Shown piece by piece: positions 1 to 8,371 of a DNA stretch of 64,000 nucleotides; position 1 is the first letter of the stretch; each line of letters opens with the position of its first letter. Under the pieces are notes generated by a model. It was not told the DNA's origin. It searched no databases and worked only from the letters and a program-made list of their open reading frames with translations. The position numbers and the translations under genes were made by a program. Source of the stretch: Mycolicibacterium sp. P1-18 (GTDB lineage: Bacteria; Actinomycetota; Actinomycetes; Mycobacteriales; Mycobacteriaceae); contig NZ_NPKR01000006.1 of the NCBI RefSeq assembly GCF_008329535.1, positions 310,001 through 374,000 of the forward strand, in the 5' to 3' direction.

Positions 1-354
1 GCCGCCGCCGACGCACCCGCGGTGTTCTACGGTCTACACCCGCAGTCGTCGCGCCTGCTGCTGCGGGTCGACCGGGCACAACTCCTCGGCGACGACCTGC
101 CCGAGGACGTCGTCACCGACCTGGCCGCCCTGGACCGAGCCCTGATCGGTCTGATGAAGCGCCTGTCCATGCATCTGTGGAAGCGCAAGGACGCCAGGGC
201 CGTCGACGCGATGACGCTGTGCATCGTCGACCTGCCCACCGCAATCATGCTGTCACGCAACAGGATCGATGATCCGTGGGCCCGCACCCAACTCACGTCG
301 GCGGTACGCGCAGTGCTCGCCGGCGGTCCGCCGTCCCCCACCACCGAGGAGTGA
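1..354 (+). CDS. C-terminal part of a probable TetR-family regulator (5' truncated)
   Basis: The reading frame is open from the first base, so the gene begins outside the window; 117 codons remain before TGA. The visible part is wholly helical in character, rich in Leu, Ala and Arg, and resembles the ligand-binding half of a TetR regulator, including the common closing helix ending in LAGG. The helix-turn-helix that would prove this is not present. It ends four bases before the crotonase start, so the two are probably co-transcribed, and a regulator of fatty-acid metabolism would fit. Family assignment is an inference from the C-terminus only. Confidence 0.45.
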   Translation, partial: AAADAPAVFYGLHPQSSRLLLRVDRAQLLGDDLPEDVVTDLAALDRALIGLMKRLSMHLWKRKDARAVDAMTLCIVDLPTAIMLSRNRIDDPWARTQLTSAVRAVLAGGPPSPTTEE

Positions 355-358
355 ATCC

Positions 359-1012
359 ATGCCCATCACCGTGACCCACACCGACACGATCGCCGTCCTC
401 GACCTCGGCGACGACGAGAACCGGTTCTCGTTGGACTTCCTCGACGAGGTCGAGGGCCGGATCGACGACGTCGTCACCTCGGGAGCGGGTGGCCTCGTCA
501 CCACCGGCACCGGCAAGTTCTACTCCAACGGTCTGGACCTCGACTGGCTGCTGGCGCACGGCGACCAGATGGAGTCCTACGTCGGACGCGTCCACGCACT
601 GTTCGCCCGCGTGCTGACGTGTCCGATGCCGACCGCCGTGGCACTCAACGGGCACGCCTTCGGCGCGGGCGCCATGCTCGCGATGGCCCACGACTACCGC
701 GTCATGCGCGCGGACCGGGGCTTCTTCTGCTTCCCCGAGGTCGACATCCGCATCCCGTTCACGCCGGGGATGGCCGCGCTGATCCAGGCCAAGCTCACCC
801 CGGCGGCGGCCGTGGCGTCGATGACCACCGGGCGGCGCTTCGGTGGAGTGGACGCACTGGCCTACGGCATCGTGGACGCGACCGCCGCCGAGGACTCCGT
901 CGTCGCGGACGCGGTTGCCCTGGTCGCGCCGTACGGCGGCAAGGACGCCGGCACGGTGTCGGCCGTCAAGACCACGATGTACGGTCCGGCCGTCGCGGCG
1001 CTCACGACCTGA
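359..1012 (+). CDS. Enoyl-CoA hydratase/isomerase (crotonase) family protein
   Basis: A 217-residue single-domain crotonase. The oxyanion-hole segments are visible as GTGKFYSNGLDLDWL (about residues 53-67) and GHAFGAGAML. The short length and the FYSNGLDL pattern look more like delta3,delta2-enoyl-CoA isomerases than classical hydratases of about 260 residues, because the C-terminal region is reduced. The expected role is rearrangement or hydration of unsaturated acyl-CoA in beta-oxidation in the cytoplasm. The ATG was chosen because it follows the upstream stop by four bases; an upstream in-frame extension would overlap the preceding gene. Isomerase versus hydratase is not settled. Confidence 0.85.
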   Translation: MPITVTHTDTIAVLDLGDDENRFSLDFLDEVEGRIDDVVTSGAGGLVTTGTGKFYSNGLDLDWLLAHGDQMESYVGRVHALFARVLTCPMPTAVALNGHAFGAGAMLAMAHDYRVMRADRGFFCFPEVDIRIPFTPGMAALIQAKLTPAAAVASMTTGRRFGGVDALAYGIVDATAAEDSVVADAVALVAPYGGKDAGTVSAVKTTMYGPAVAALTT

Positions 1013-1013
1013 G

Positions 1014-1778
1014 TCAGAGCGGGGTCGGCCTGCCGAAGTGCGCCCACACCCCCGGCGAGTACAGCGCGCGCAGTCGCTCCCCCACCGGTTCCACGCCACT
1101 GGCCGGCACCAAATCGTCTGCGAACTCGACGATCCGGGCGGTGTGAAGGGGGAACGGAACGTGCTCGTTGGGCACCCACCACGTGCGACCGGCCTTGCGG
1201 GTGTGTGCGCCCCAGCGTGCGGTGAGCCACGTTTCCAGAGGTGTCGGTTCGACCACCGGACCCACCTCCACGCCGACGGTGCTGCGCAGTCCGCGGTGCG
1301 GAAGACGTCGCACGCTGTCGTAGGTAATCCGTCGACCCTCGCGGGTCATCCGCATCCTCGCCCACGTGTACGGCGTACCCAGCGTCAGACGACTGGCTCC
1401 CACCATGGCCAACCGCTCGGTCTCCAACGATCGGAAGAGCACGCCGCGCCGGCCGGCGTCGTCGGTCGAGTACAGCCGCACGTTGGTCTCCAGGAACCGG
1501 CCGAAGTAGGGAATCGCCCGCGGAATCCCCAGCGACAGTTGACTCATCGCAAACGGCACCAGAGCCACGTACGTCCGTCCGTCGCCGAAGACGTCCGGCC
1601 GGGCGCCGTCGGGGAACAAGTGCGCGATGGCGCCCGGGTCCACCGGCCAGTGCACGAAGGTCAGGTCACCCCAGAACTGGCGGGTGAACACCGGTCGCGG
1701 CACCGGCGGCGCCGTGACGGCGAATCCCTCGGGCAACGAGTCCGGCACGTTGCCCATCGTGTCACCAACCGGTGTCAC
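1014..1778 (-). CDS. DUF2071 family protein
   Basis: A 254-residue protein of the DUF2071 (YqjF-like) family, recognised from the opening WGDLTFVHWPVDP block, the VALVPFAM segment and the FLETNVRLY motif. Biochemical function is unknown for the family. The GTG start overlaps the stop of the upstream DUF3072 gene by one base (TAGTG), so translation is probably coupled; an ATG seven codons further in (position 1757) is an alternative. No signal peptide or membrane segment is seen, so it is probably cytoplasmic. Confidence 0.8.
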   Translation of the reverse strand: MTPVGDTMGNVPDSLPEGFAVTAPPVPRPVFTRQFWGDLTFVHWPVDPGAIAHLFPDGARPDVFGDGRTYVALVPFAMSQLSLGIPRAIPYFGRFLETNVRLYSTDDAGRRGVLFRSLETERLAMVGASRLTLGTPYTWARMRMTREGRRITYDSVRRLPHRGLRSTVGVEVGPVVEPTPLETWLTARWGAHTRKAGRTWWVPNEHVPFPLHTARIVEFADDLVPASGVEPVGERLRALYSPGVWAHFGRPTPL

Positions 1779-2002
1779 TAACCGTTGGCGCCTCGACCGG
1801 TCTGCTGCTGCAGTTCGTCGATCATGTCCGACGCCGCCGCCTTCGTCAGGTCGTCGGGCACCTCTCGTCCGGCCTCCTGGGCCAACGTGTGCAGATAACT
1901 GCGTTGCGGACCGGTCATCGGCTCGTCACCGGTCACCCATTCCGACGTGTCCTTCTCAGCTGTTTCGCTCGGCGCCTGCTGCGCATCTTCGCTCACTGAC
2001 AT
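1778..2002 (-). CDS. DUF3072 small protein
   Basis: A 74-residue acidic protein. The C-terminal half carries the DUF3072 pattern, with MTGPQRSYLHTLAQEAGRE followed by a helical LTKAAASDMIDELQ segment. These small actinobacterial proteins have no known function. A GGAGG ribosome-binding site lies immediately upstream of the ATG, at rather short spacing. It is the first gene of a pair with the DUF2071 gene and is transcribed divergently from the CDGSH gene 63 bp away, so that short gap must hold promoters for both directions. Confidence 0.8.
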   Translation of the reverse strand: MSVSEDAQQAPSETAEKDTSEWVTGDEPMTGPQRSYLHTLAQEAGREVPDDLTKAAASDMIDELQQQTGRGANG

Positions 2003-2065
2003 CACCTCCACCTGCGGCATATCCGTCGCACGTCTGTTCGAAACCTGCCAAACCGTTTCACGTTC

Positions 2066-2314
2066 ATGACCCCGGGGCACCCACCAGCAGTGCCGAGCGA
2101 CGAGGAACCCACGACCACCGACGCCGACGTCAGGCTCGTCCGCCTCACCGCGGGTGGTCCGATGATGGTGCAGGGTCCCGTGCGCGTCGAGACGCCCGAC
2201 GGGGCGACCGTCGAATCCGACCGGTTCATGGTGGCCATCTGCACGTGTCGACGCAGCAAGACCTATCCGTTGTGCGACACCAGCCACCGCAAGAAACGCC
2301 GCTCCACCCCCTGA
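2066..2314 (+). CDS. CDGSH-type iron-sulfur protein
   Basis: An 82-residue protein whose C-terminus holds CTCRRSKTYPLCDTSH, matching the CDGSH cluster-binding signature (C-x-C, later C and H, three Cys and one His binding a [2Fe-2S] cluster). The usual Gly after the CD pair is Thr here, while the four ligands are kept. The N-terminal 20 residues are polar and probably flexible. The gene is divergent from the DUF3072/DUF2071 pair and precedes the ferritin-like gene, which suggests iron or redox homeostasis; that link is only positional. Confidence 0.85.
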   Translation: MTPGHPPAVPSDEEPTTTDADVRLVRLTAGGPMMVQGPVRVETPDGATVESDRFMVAICTCRRSKTYPLCDTSHRKKRRSTP

Positions 2315-2426
2315 GACCTGGCCCACAATGCGGCGCCGAGGCGGTTACCAGACCGCCCGACGGGTACGCAACTTGGGAAGGTGCACCCCGCGCCGAGACA
2401 CATCAACGCCGAAGGGGCGAACCCAC

Positions 2427-3386
2427 ATGAGTATCACCACCAACACCCTGATCGCACAGTTGCGTGCGCTTCTCGACCTGACCAACACCGAGATTCAGGT
2501 CGCCGAGACCCGCGTCGCCCAGGCCCGCACCGAGGCCGTCCGTCGCGAACTCACCCAGAACGCCGAGAACGGCCGTGACCGCGCCGAGGCCATCGAGAAG
2601 GCGATCCGCTCGCTGGGCGGCCGCCCCGACGTGATCGGCCCGTTCCTGGGACGCGCCGCCGCCGCCGTCAAGGCACTCACCGAGCAGGCGCAGCCGTTCG
2701 ACGAGGCACTGCTTGGCGACCTCGCCTTGGAGCACCAGCTGTTCGACCGTGCGCGCTACGTCAAGGCGCTCGCCGTCGCCGCGCAGGAGTCCGACGTCGA
2801 AGCGCTGGCGACGCGACTCATCACCGCCCACGCCGCGACCGTGGACTGGCTGACCACCGTCCTCGCCGAGGACGCGCTCGGCGGACCCGCCGCCCTGCGT
2901 CGCACCCCGCTGCAGGCCGCCGCGGGCACCGCCATCCAGCTGGTCAACGTGCCGGTGAACTGGTCGGTCCGCAGCCTGGACAGGGCCGTCGACACCGTGC
3001 GCGCCACACCGCTGGCCGTCAGCGAATTGATCAACCGCGGCAAGCGAGTTGGCGACGTCGCCAGCAAGACCGTCTCAGCGTCGCGGGACGCCGCCCTGGA
3101 GACGGCCGAGGCCGTCATCCGTGAGGGTGGCGGGGAGCGGGCCGCCGACGTCCTGCACTCCGCGCGTAGCGCCACCGGCGCCCTCGACGCCGGCGAGCTG
3201 CCGGTCGACGGGTACGACGAGCTGAACGTCTCCGAGTCCGTGAGCGCCATCAAGGCACTGACCAACCCGGCCGACGTCCGCGCCATCCTCGCCTACGAAG
3301 AGGCGCACAAGGCGCGTCAGGGCGTGGTGTCGGCGGCTCAGACCCGCATCGCCGCCATCGCCCAGGAAGTCGTCGGCATCAGCTGA
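2427..3386 (+). CDS. Ferritin-like domain protein
   Basis: A 319-residue, mostly helical protein. The first 145 residues form Ala/Glu/Arg-rich amphipathic helices with repeated E-x2-H and E-H patterns (LALEHQLFDRARY, ITAHAATVDWL), consistent with a ferritin-like four-helix bundle of the type annotated in mycobacteria. The remaining part has a hydrophobic Ala/Val stretch (about 155-175) and helices resembling lipid-droplet or apolipoprotein-like regions. Metal ligands cannot be assigned by eye. The ATG at 2427 starts the conserved-looking region, and a strong terminator lies 15 bp past the stop. Confidence 0.6.
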   Translation: MSITTNTLIAQLRALLDLTNTEIQVAETRVAQARTEAVRRELTQNAENGRDRAEAIEKAIRSLGGRPDVIGPFLGRAAAAVKALTEQAQPFDEALLGDLALEHQLFDRARYVKALAVAAQESDVEALATRLITAHAATVDWLTTVLAEDALGGPAALRRTPLQAAAGTAIQLVNVPVNWSVRSLDRAVDTVRATPLAVSELINRGKRVGDVASKTVSASRDAALETAEAVIREGGGERAADVLHSARSATGALDAGELPVDGYDELNVSESVSAIKALTNPADVRAILAYEEAHKARQGVVSAAQTRIAAIAQEVVGIS

Positions 3387-3400
3387 CCCTCGCACGCACG

Positions 3401-3436
3401 AAGGCCCCGCGGTTCCACCGGACCGCGGGGCCTTTT
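3401..3436 (+). terminator. Rho-independent terminator
   Basis: A perfect 13-bp inverted repeat (3401-3413 with 3422-3434) with an 8-base loop is followed by a short T run on the plus strand. It lies directly downstream of the ferritin-like gene. It also ends at the stop codon of the convergent aldo/keto reductase, so the hairpin may separate both transcripts. Confidence 0.85.
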
Positions 3437-4545
3437 CATGCGCTCTGCGGCAACCAGTTTCGGACGACGGGTCGATAGCCGACCGGATGGTCGCCGACCT
3501 TGACCCCCGGGCTGACCAGCTGGGCCTGATACTCGGGGGTGAACATCCGGTAGACCGACTCGGCCGCCAGGGCACTGGCCTCGTCGAGCGTCGCCCTCGA
3601 CTCGGCGGGCAGCTCGAAGTCCAGGGCCGCCATCGTGGCGCCGAGCTGATCGGCGCTACTGGCCCCGACGATCGCCGAGGCGATGCCCGGCTGGGTGGCC
3701 ACCCAGTTGACGGCCACCTGAGCCATCGTCACGCCCAGCTGCTTCGCGGCGGACTCGAGCGGCTCCAGCAGGCGCCAGTCCCGTTCCGTCAGAGGAAGTC
3801 CCGACCCGCCGGGAGTGCTCAGTCGTCCGTCGCCGGTGAGTCCGCGCGCGGAGTCGTGGCGGTACTTGCCGCTGAGGAAGCCGCCGCCCAGCGGGCTCCA
3901 CGCCGTGATTCCGAGACCGAGCGTCTGCGCCATCGGAAGGTGCTCCACCTCGAGTTGGCGCTCGATCAGCGAGTACGGCAACTGGAGATTCACCATCGGC
4001 GCGGACGACTGCGCCCGGGCCAGCGTCTGTGCTTGCGCCGCATACCAACTCGGCACGTCGGACAGTCCGGCGTAGCGGATCTTGCCCGCGCTCACCAGGT
4101 CGTCGAACGTGCGCAGGACCTCCTCGACCGGCGTCAGCCGATCCCACGTGTGCAACAGGAAGAGGTCGACGTAGTCGGTACCCAGGCGGCGCAGCGAGTC
4201 CTCCAGGGCACGGATCATGTGCTTGCGGCCGTTGCCGCCGGCGTTTGGATCGCCGGGCGCCACGCTGTTGGTGAACTTGGTGGTCAGCACCACCCGGTCG
4301 CGCATCTTCGCCTCTTGCAGCAGCGTGCCGAGGATCGTCTCGCTTTCTCCGGCGGTGTAGAAGTCCGCGGTGTCGACGAAGTTGCCGCCCTCCTCGAGGT
4401 AGCGCCGGAAGATGAGCCGGCTTTCGTCGAGGGTCTTGCCGTAGGCGGCGTGATAGCCACCCGTGCCGAAGTTCATGGTGCCCAACGCAAGCCGACTGAC
4501 GCGCAGGCCGGACGTGCCGAGGAGGTAGTACTGGTCGAGTGGCAT
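3436..4545 (-). CDS. Aldo/keto reductase
   Basis: A 369-residue NADPH-dependent aldo/keto reductase. The family residues are visible: Asp and Tyr in VDTADFYTAGESE, Lys in LTTKFTN and His in LFLLHTWD; the C-terminal nucleotide-binding part contains SAIVGASSADQL. It should reduce carbonyl substrates in the cytoplasm; the substrate is unknown. The ATG at 4543-4545 was chosen because the family begins with the MPLDQYYLLGTSGLRVS block; the longer open frame upstream runs antisense through the arginase-fold gene. Divergent from that gene, with about 96 bp between them. Confidence 0.92.
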   Translation of the reverse strand: MPLDQYYLLGTSGLRVSRLALGTMNFGTGGYHAAYGKTLDESRLIFRRYLEEGGNFVDTADFYTAGESETILGTLLQEAKMRDRVVLTTKFTNSVAPGDPNAGGNGRKHMIRALEDSLRRLGTDYVDLFLLHTWDRLTPVEEVLRTFDDLVSAGKIRYAGLSDVPSWYAAQAQTLARAQSSAPMVNLQLPYSLIERQLEVEHLPMAQTLGLGITAWSPLGGGFLSGKYRHDSARGLTGDGRLSTPGGSGLPLTERDWRLLEPLESAAKQLGVTMAQVAVNWVATQPGIASAIVGASSADQLGATMAALDFELPAESRATLDEASALAAESVYRMFTPEYQAQLVSPGVKVGDHPVGYRPVVRNWLPQSA

Positions 4546-4641
4546 GCGACCACCATGCTCCGACGGAAATGGACCCGCAAGTCCACTCCCGCGCCCGTTA
4601 ATGCCTGGCGCCGAACCATGGGCGATCACTAGCATTCCGGC

Positions 4642-5484
4642 ATGGCCACGGGAGACCTCGAACTCGTCGTGTTCGTCGGACCCACCGGCGACCACAACGA
4701 CCGAGGAATGGCGGGCGCGCCGATCGTCGGCCGGGAGCTGAGCCGGCGCCTCCGGCTGGAACCCACCACGGTCGGCGACCCCCGGCCGGCAACGTCGGCC
4801 CCGTGGCACCACGCCCTGCGCGACGCCCGTCCCGGGCTGTTCGCATTGCGAGACACCCACGCGGACATCATGTCTCGCGGCCACATCCCCATACTGGCGG
4901 CCTCGCGCTGCGCGGCGTCGCTGGCGACGTTGCCCAACGTCGCAGCGCTGCGGCCGGACGCCGTCGTGGTGTGGTTCGACGCCCACGCCGACCTCAACAC
5001 GCCAGCCGGCTCGACGACCGGCTATCTCGGCGGGCTGGTCCTCAGCGCGGCCGTCGGGTGGTGGGAGTCCGGCCTCGGGTCCGGACTCGCGCCCGACCAC
5101 ATCGTGCTCGGCGCAAGCCGCGACCTGGACCCACCCGAGCAGGCACTCGTCGACGACGGAACCATCAAGCTCGCCGCGGGCCCGCACCTGATGGACCTAC
5201 TCGACCGCTACGTCGGCGACGCGCCGGTCTACGTCCACCTGGACTGCGACGTCCTCGAACCGGACACGGTCCCCACCGACTACCGGGTACCTGGCGGGCT
5301 CGGTCTCGACGACCTGGGCGAGATCGCCACGCGGCTCGGCCGCAACGACGTCGTCGGCGTCGAGGTCGCCGAGTTCGAGGCGGCCGCCCCCGACGACCAC
5401 ACCGACTACGCCCAACCGCTCGTCGACGCCCTGGCACCCCTGTGGGCACGGAGGGTTTCGGCACCGTGGGACACCGCGCTCTGA
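4642..5484 (+). CDS. Arginase/agmatinase-fold protein with incomplete metal site
   Basis: A 280-residue ureohydrolase-fold protein. The metal-binding motif FDAHADLNTP and the second Asp pair LDCDVLEPD are present, as is the GYLGGLVLSAAVG segment. The first canonical motif GGDHS is replaced by AASRCAAS, removing a His metal ligand, and the His usually found after the DAHxD block (NIHGMP in arginases) is Gly. One metal could still be held. It may therefore act on a different substrate or be non-catalytic. It is divergent from the aldo/keto reductase and 12 bp upstream of a secreted-protein gene. Confidence 0.85.
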   Translation: MATGDLELVVFVGPTGDHNDRGMAGAPIVGRELSRRLRLEPTTVGDPRPATSAPWHHALRDARPGLFALRDTHADIMSRGHIPILAASRCAASLATLPNVAALRPDAVVVWFDAHADLNTPAGSTTGYLGGLVLSAAVGWWESGLGSGLAPDHIVLGASRDLDPPEQALVDDGTIKLAAGPHLMDLLDRYVGDAPVYVHLDCDVLEPDTVPTDYRVPGGLGLDDLGEIATRLGRNDVVGVEVAEFEAAAPDDHTDYAQPLVDALAPLWARRVSAPWDTAL

Positions 5485-5496
5485 TAGAAAGCAGGC

Positions 5497-5886
5497 ATGG
5501 TCACGGGCTTCGGAGTCGGTCGTCGTCGGCTCGTCGTGCCGTCGTTCGCCGTCGCCGCCGCATGCGTGGTCGCTCCGATCGGCGTCGCGCAGGCCGTGCC
5601 CACGACACCGGTCTTCGACGTGGACGCCTACACCCAGTGCACCTCGACCACCGTGCCCGCACCCGACCAGGACGCCGACGCCGTGGTCAGCGCGTGTTGC
5701 GCCCAGTTCGCGGGCGTGCCCGCACCCACCCGGTTCGGAATGGGCTGCGCCGCACCGATGCGAGCCGACGCCGGCCCCGACGAGCGGCCGCTGATCGTGC
5801 TGCCGTCGCGAGAGCTGCCCGACGAGCAGGCCGATGCCGACCTCAACGGTCTGATCGACATGCCCGTCCCCGAGCCGCTGCCCTAG
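5497..5886 (+). CDS. Secreted protein of unknown function
   Basis: A 129-residue protein with a Sec signal peptide (RRR, hydrophobic core to about residue 30, AQA-VP cleavage around 32-34). The mature part is acidic and Pro-rich, with four Cys residues including a CC pair and a later GMGC, suggesting disulfides outside the membrane. No family was recognised. It lies 12 bp behind the arginase-fold gene and its stop overlaps the stop of the convergent Pro-rich secreted protein; both stops use the same CTAG palindrome. Confidence 0.75.
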   Translation: MVTGFGVGRRRLVVPSFAVAAACVVAPIGVAQAVPTTPVFDVDAYTQCTSTTVPAPDQDADAVVSACCAQFAGVPAPTRFGMGCAAPMRADAGPDERPLIVLPSRELPDEQADADLNGLIDMPVPEPLP

Positions 5887-6572
5887 CCGGCAGGCGGCGG
5901 AGGCGGCGGCAGAATCAGGCCAGGGGGCGGTGTCGGACCGTCCGCGGGGTCGGGCAGGAACTGCACCAGCCCCGGCGGAATCACCGTCCCGGGCGGCGGC
6001 GCGGTACCGGGCAGCGGTTCACCGAGCTGCTGCTGCGGAGCCTGCCCGAGCCCGCCGTAGGTGCGTCCCGCCCGCTGCATGTCGATCCACCGGCCGAACC
6101 ACTCCCGCCGGGTGACGTCGGCGTTCTCGTCACCGGGGGCGACGTCGAAGCGCTCACCGCCCGGCGCGGAGGGCACCTGATACTGCTGAATGCCGTAGGC
6201 GTTGTTGAAGACGTTGAGGTTGGGCACCGCCCCGACGGCGCCGTTGGGCGCCTCGGGCACCGGGTTCTGACCCAGCAGACTGTTCTGGTCGAGGCCCACC
6301 ACCGACGGCGCCCCGAGCGCACCGGAGACCGCAGGTGCGTTGCTCTGCGCCAGCACGTCCAGGCCCGTGGGTCCCAGATTTCCCAGCATCGGCACAGCGG
6401 GTCCCACCGGAGGGCCCGGAGGTGGCGGCGGCAGCGCCGGGTCGGCCGGGACCGGCACGGGGCCGGGAGGAAGGTCGTCGGCCACGGCGGTCGCCGGGAA
6501 GGCGACCGCCGCTCCGACGACTGCCAGGCCACACGCCGCGGCGACGATGCGATGTCGGTCAATCATTGCCAT
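5883..6572 (-). CDS. Secreted proline-rich protein, third gene of the porin operon
   Basis: A 229-residue exported protein with a signal peptide (hydrophobic 9-29, AVA-DD cleavage). The mature N- and C-termini are Pro-rich (ending in seven prolines then AG), while the middle 70-160 is a compact-looking segment with NNAYGIQQYQVPS and REWFGRWIDMQRAGR. It follows the two MspA porin genes by 40 bp on the same strand, so it is probably expressed with them and may sit in or near the outer envelope. No known domain was recognised; a porin-accessory role is inferred only from position. Confidence 0.75.
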   Translation of the reverse strand: MAMIDRHRIVAAACGLAVVGAAVAFPATAVADDLPPGPVPVPADPALPPPPPGPPVGPAVPMLGNLGPTGLDVLAQSNAPAVSGALGAPSVVGLDQNSLLGQNPVPEAPNGAVGAVPNLNVFNNAYGIQQYQVPSAPGGERFDVAPGDENADVTRREWFGRWIDMQRAGRTYGGLGQAPQQQLGEPLPGTAPPPGTVIPPGLVQFLPDPADGPTPPPGLILPPPPPPAG

Positions 6573-6612
6573 GTGCCTCGTTCTTCGGTGTGGTGGCCCG
6601 TTGGGTGTTGCG

Positions 6613-7323
6613 TCAGACCGACTTGGTGATGCCGTAGTAGGCCACCACGTCGTCGGTGTCGGTCGTCGAGCTCGTCAGCGTGGCGTAGGACCGCAGGAAC
6701 GACTGTCCGACGCAACCGTCGACCTTGACGTGGGTGTCCTTGAGCGTCACGCGAACCGGGGCGGCCTTGAAGGTCTTCTTGTCCACGGCGACCGTGGAGA
6801 CCGTGCCCGGCTTGGGGTGGATTTCGATGGTGCCCGACAGCGGGAACGAGACGCTGCCGATGCCGACCCCGGTGATGCCCGCGGCGCCGTTGCCGGCGAT
6901 GCCCACGCCCACGTTGACGCCGGCCTGGCCGATGAGACGGACCTGTCCGAGTTCGATGCCGCAACCGATCTGGTAGCCCGCCTCCAGCGTGCCGCCGGCC
7001 AGCGTGGTCTTGCCCTTGCCGGTCACGGTGCCGGTGAAGGTACCGCCCACCAGGTATTCGCGCGACGACAGCGCGGTGGTCAGCGGCGCGACCGGGAGTT
7101 CGGACTCGTTGGAGGCCGCGACGGTCAGCGTCCACCCGTCGGGGGTGGTGACGACGCCCGGCTCGGACGAGCCGACGATGCCGTTGTCCGGCGGCGGCGG
7201 ACCGGGGTCGCCGACCGGTGCGACGGCGGGGTCCGGCGGCGGCGGGTCGGCCAGCGCGACGGGCGCGGCGCCCATCGAGAACAGCATGCAAGCCGTAGCC
7301 AGCAGGGCAACACGATTCAACAT
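6613..7323 (-). CDS. MspA-family porin (second of two)
   Basis: A 236-residue MspA-family protein: signal peptide to about residue 25 (ALA-DP), a Pro-rich linker not found in classical MspA, then a beta-rich domain with the family segments LTVAASNESELPVAPL, SSREYLVGG, TLEAGYQIGCG and the C-terminal GQSFLRSYATLTSST followed by VVAYYG. MspA proteins assemble as octameric channels in the mycobacterial outer membrane for hydrophilic solutes. The C-terminal half is very like the upstream paralogue, indicating tandem duplication. The two are 37 bp apart and clearly co-transcribed. The Pro-rich extension and divergent central region set it apart from MspA-D. Confidence 0.9.
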   Translation of the reverse strand: MLNRVALLATACMLFSMGAAPVALADPPPPDPAVAPVGDPGPPPPDNGIVGSSEPGVVTTPDGWTLTVAASNESELPVAPLTTALSSREYLVGGTFTGTVTGKGKTTLAGGTLEAGYQIGCGIELGQVRLIGQAGVNVGVGIAGNGAAGITGVGIGSVSFPLSGTIEIHPKPGTVSTVAVDKKTFKAAPVRVTLKDTHVKVDGCVGQSFLRSYATLTSSTTDTDDVVAYYGITKSV

Positions 7324-7360
7324 GGCAAAGCCTTTCGAGTTCGGGGAGGGCGGCCGGCTG

Positions 7361-8038
7361 CTAGACGGACTTGGTGACGCCGAGGTAGGTGATGACGTCG
7401 TCGGTGTTGTCGGTCGAGCTGGTCAGCGTGGCGTAGGAGCGGATGAACGACTGTCCCGCGCACTGGTCGGTCTTGACGCGCACGCCGGTGAGGGTGATGC
7501 GGGTCGAGGCGCCCTTGAACGACTTCTTGTCCAGGGCGACGGTGGTGACGGTGCCCGGCTTCAGATACACCTTGCCCTGCAAGCTGATACCACCGCTGAG
7601 GGTGGGGATGCCGAGTGCGCCGAGTCCGGGCGTGATGCTGGCACCGGGGTTGATCTCGGTTTCGTCGGAGATGATGCCGCAGCCGATCTGCTCGCCGGCC
7701 TCCATGGTGCCGCCGGCCAGCTTGGTCTTGCCGCCGCCGGTGATCGTGCCGGTGAACGTGCCCGAGATGAGGTACTCACGGGACGAGATGGCGGTGGTCA
7801 GGGGTGCCACCGGCAGCTGCGTCTCGTTGCTGCCGACCACCGTGAGCGTCCACCCGTCCGGGGTGGTCAGAGTTCCGGGGGCGGCCGAGGGAACGCCGCC
7901 GGTGTCCGGCGGAGGCACGGGCGCGCCGACGGGCTGCACGGCCGGGTCCGGAGCCGGCGGATCGGCGAGCGCAACGGGCGCCGTCCCGACCGGGATGGCA
8001 ATGCAAACGGCTGCCAGCGTCGCAAAACGGTTCAACAT
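7361..8038 (-). CDS. MspA-family porin (first of two)
   Basis: A 225-residue paralogue of the next gene, with the same plan: signal peptide (ALA-DP near residue 26), Pro-rich linker of about 25 residues, then the MspA beta domain with SSREYLISGTFTGTI, MEAGEQIGCG and GQSFIRSYATLTSST. The ATG at 8036-8038 gives a normal signal peptide; a longer in-frame start upstream would add about 23 unrelated residues. It is the promoter-proximal gene of a three-gene operon (porin, porin, Pro-rich protein). Confidence 0.9.
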   Translation of the reverse strand: MLNRFATLAAVCIAIPVGTAPVALADPPAPDPAVQPVGAPVPPPDTGGVPSAAPGTLTTPDGWTLTVVGSNETQLPVAPLTTAISSREYLISGTFTGTITGGGKTKLAGGTMEAGEQIGCGIISDETEINPGASITPGLGALGIPTLSGGISLQGKVYLKPGTVTTVALDKKSFKGASTRITLTGVRVKTDQCAGQSFIRSYATLTSSTDNTDDVITYLGVTKSV

Positions 8039-8371
8039 GAGTGAATCGGCGCCTCTCGTGGTCGAAATCTCAAGCACATAACGGATCTGTCGCGGCGAAG
8101 CATCCAATGGCCGGGTTGCCGTGTGGTGAACGGAAGGCCAACTGTTGCCGCCCCGTTCCCGTCCAGCGCGCGCCAGTTTCGCGCCGCTGAATCCGTTGCC
8201 AGGCAGGGTATTTACGCTCCCACCTAGCTCACAGCGTGGGTTGGCCGGATTGATCGGCGTTGGATGCCGGCCATTGGCCAGCCGTTCACCATCTGGACGC
8301 TTGACTGGCCGACGGTGGTGGCCGAGTTTCGTGCCCGTCAGACGGCGCCATCGACCACCTTGGAGGAAGTC
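8039..8371. other. Divergent intergenic region, no gene seen
   Basis: This 333-bp gap lies between the divergent porin operon and a secreted-protein gene and should contain the promoters of both. I see no tRNA, no strong hairpin and no convincing -10/-35 pair. The open frame continuing upstream from the secreted-protein gene into this gap codes for no recognisable signal or domain. Confidence 0.5.

Noticed and set aside
3436..5187. 583-codon minus-strand frame as a single fused reductase
   Set aside because: The N-terminal 214 codons are antisense to the arginase-fold gene and resemble nothing; the aldo/keto reductase begins at 4545.
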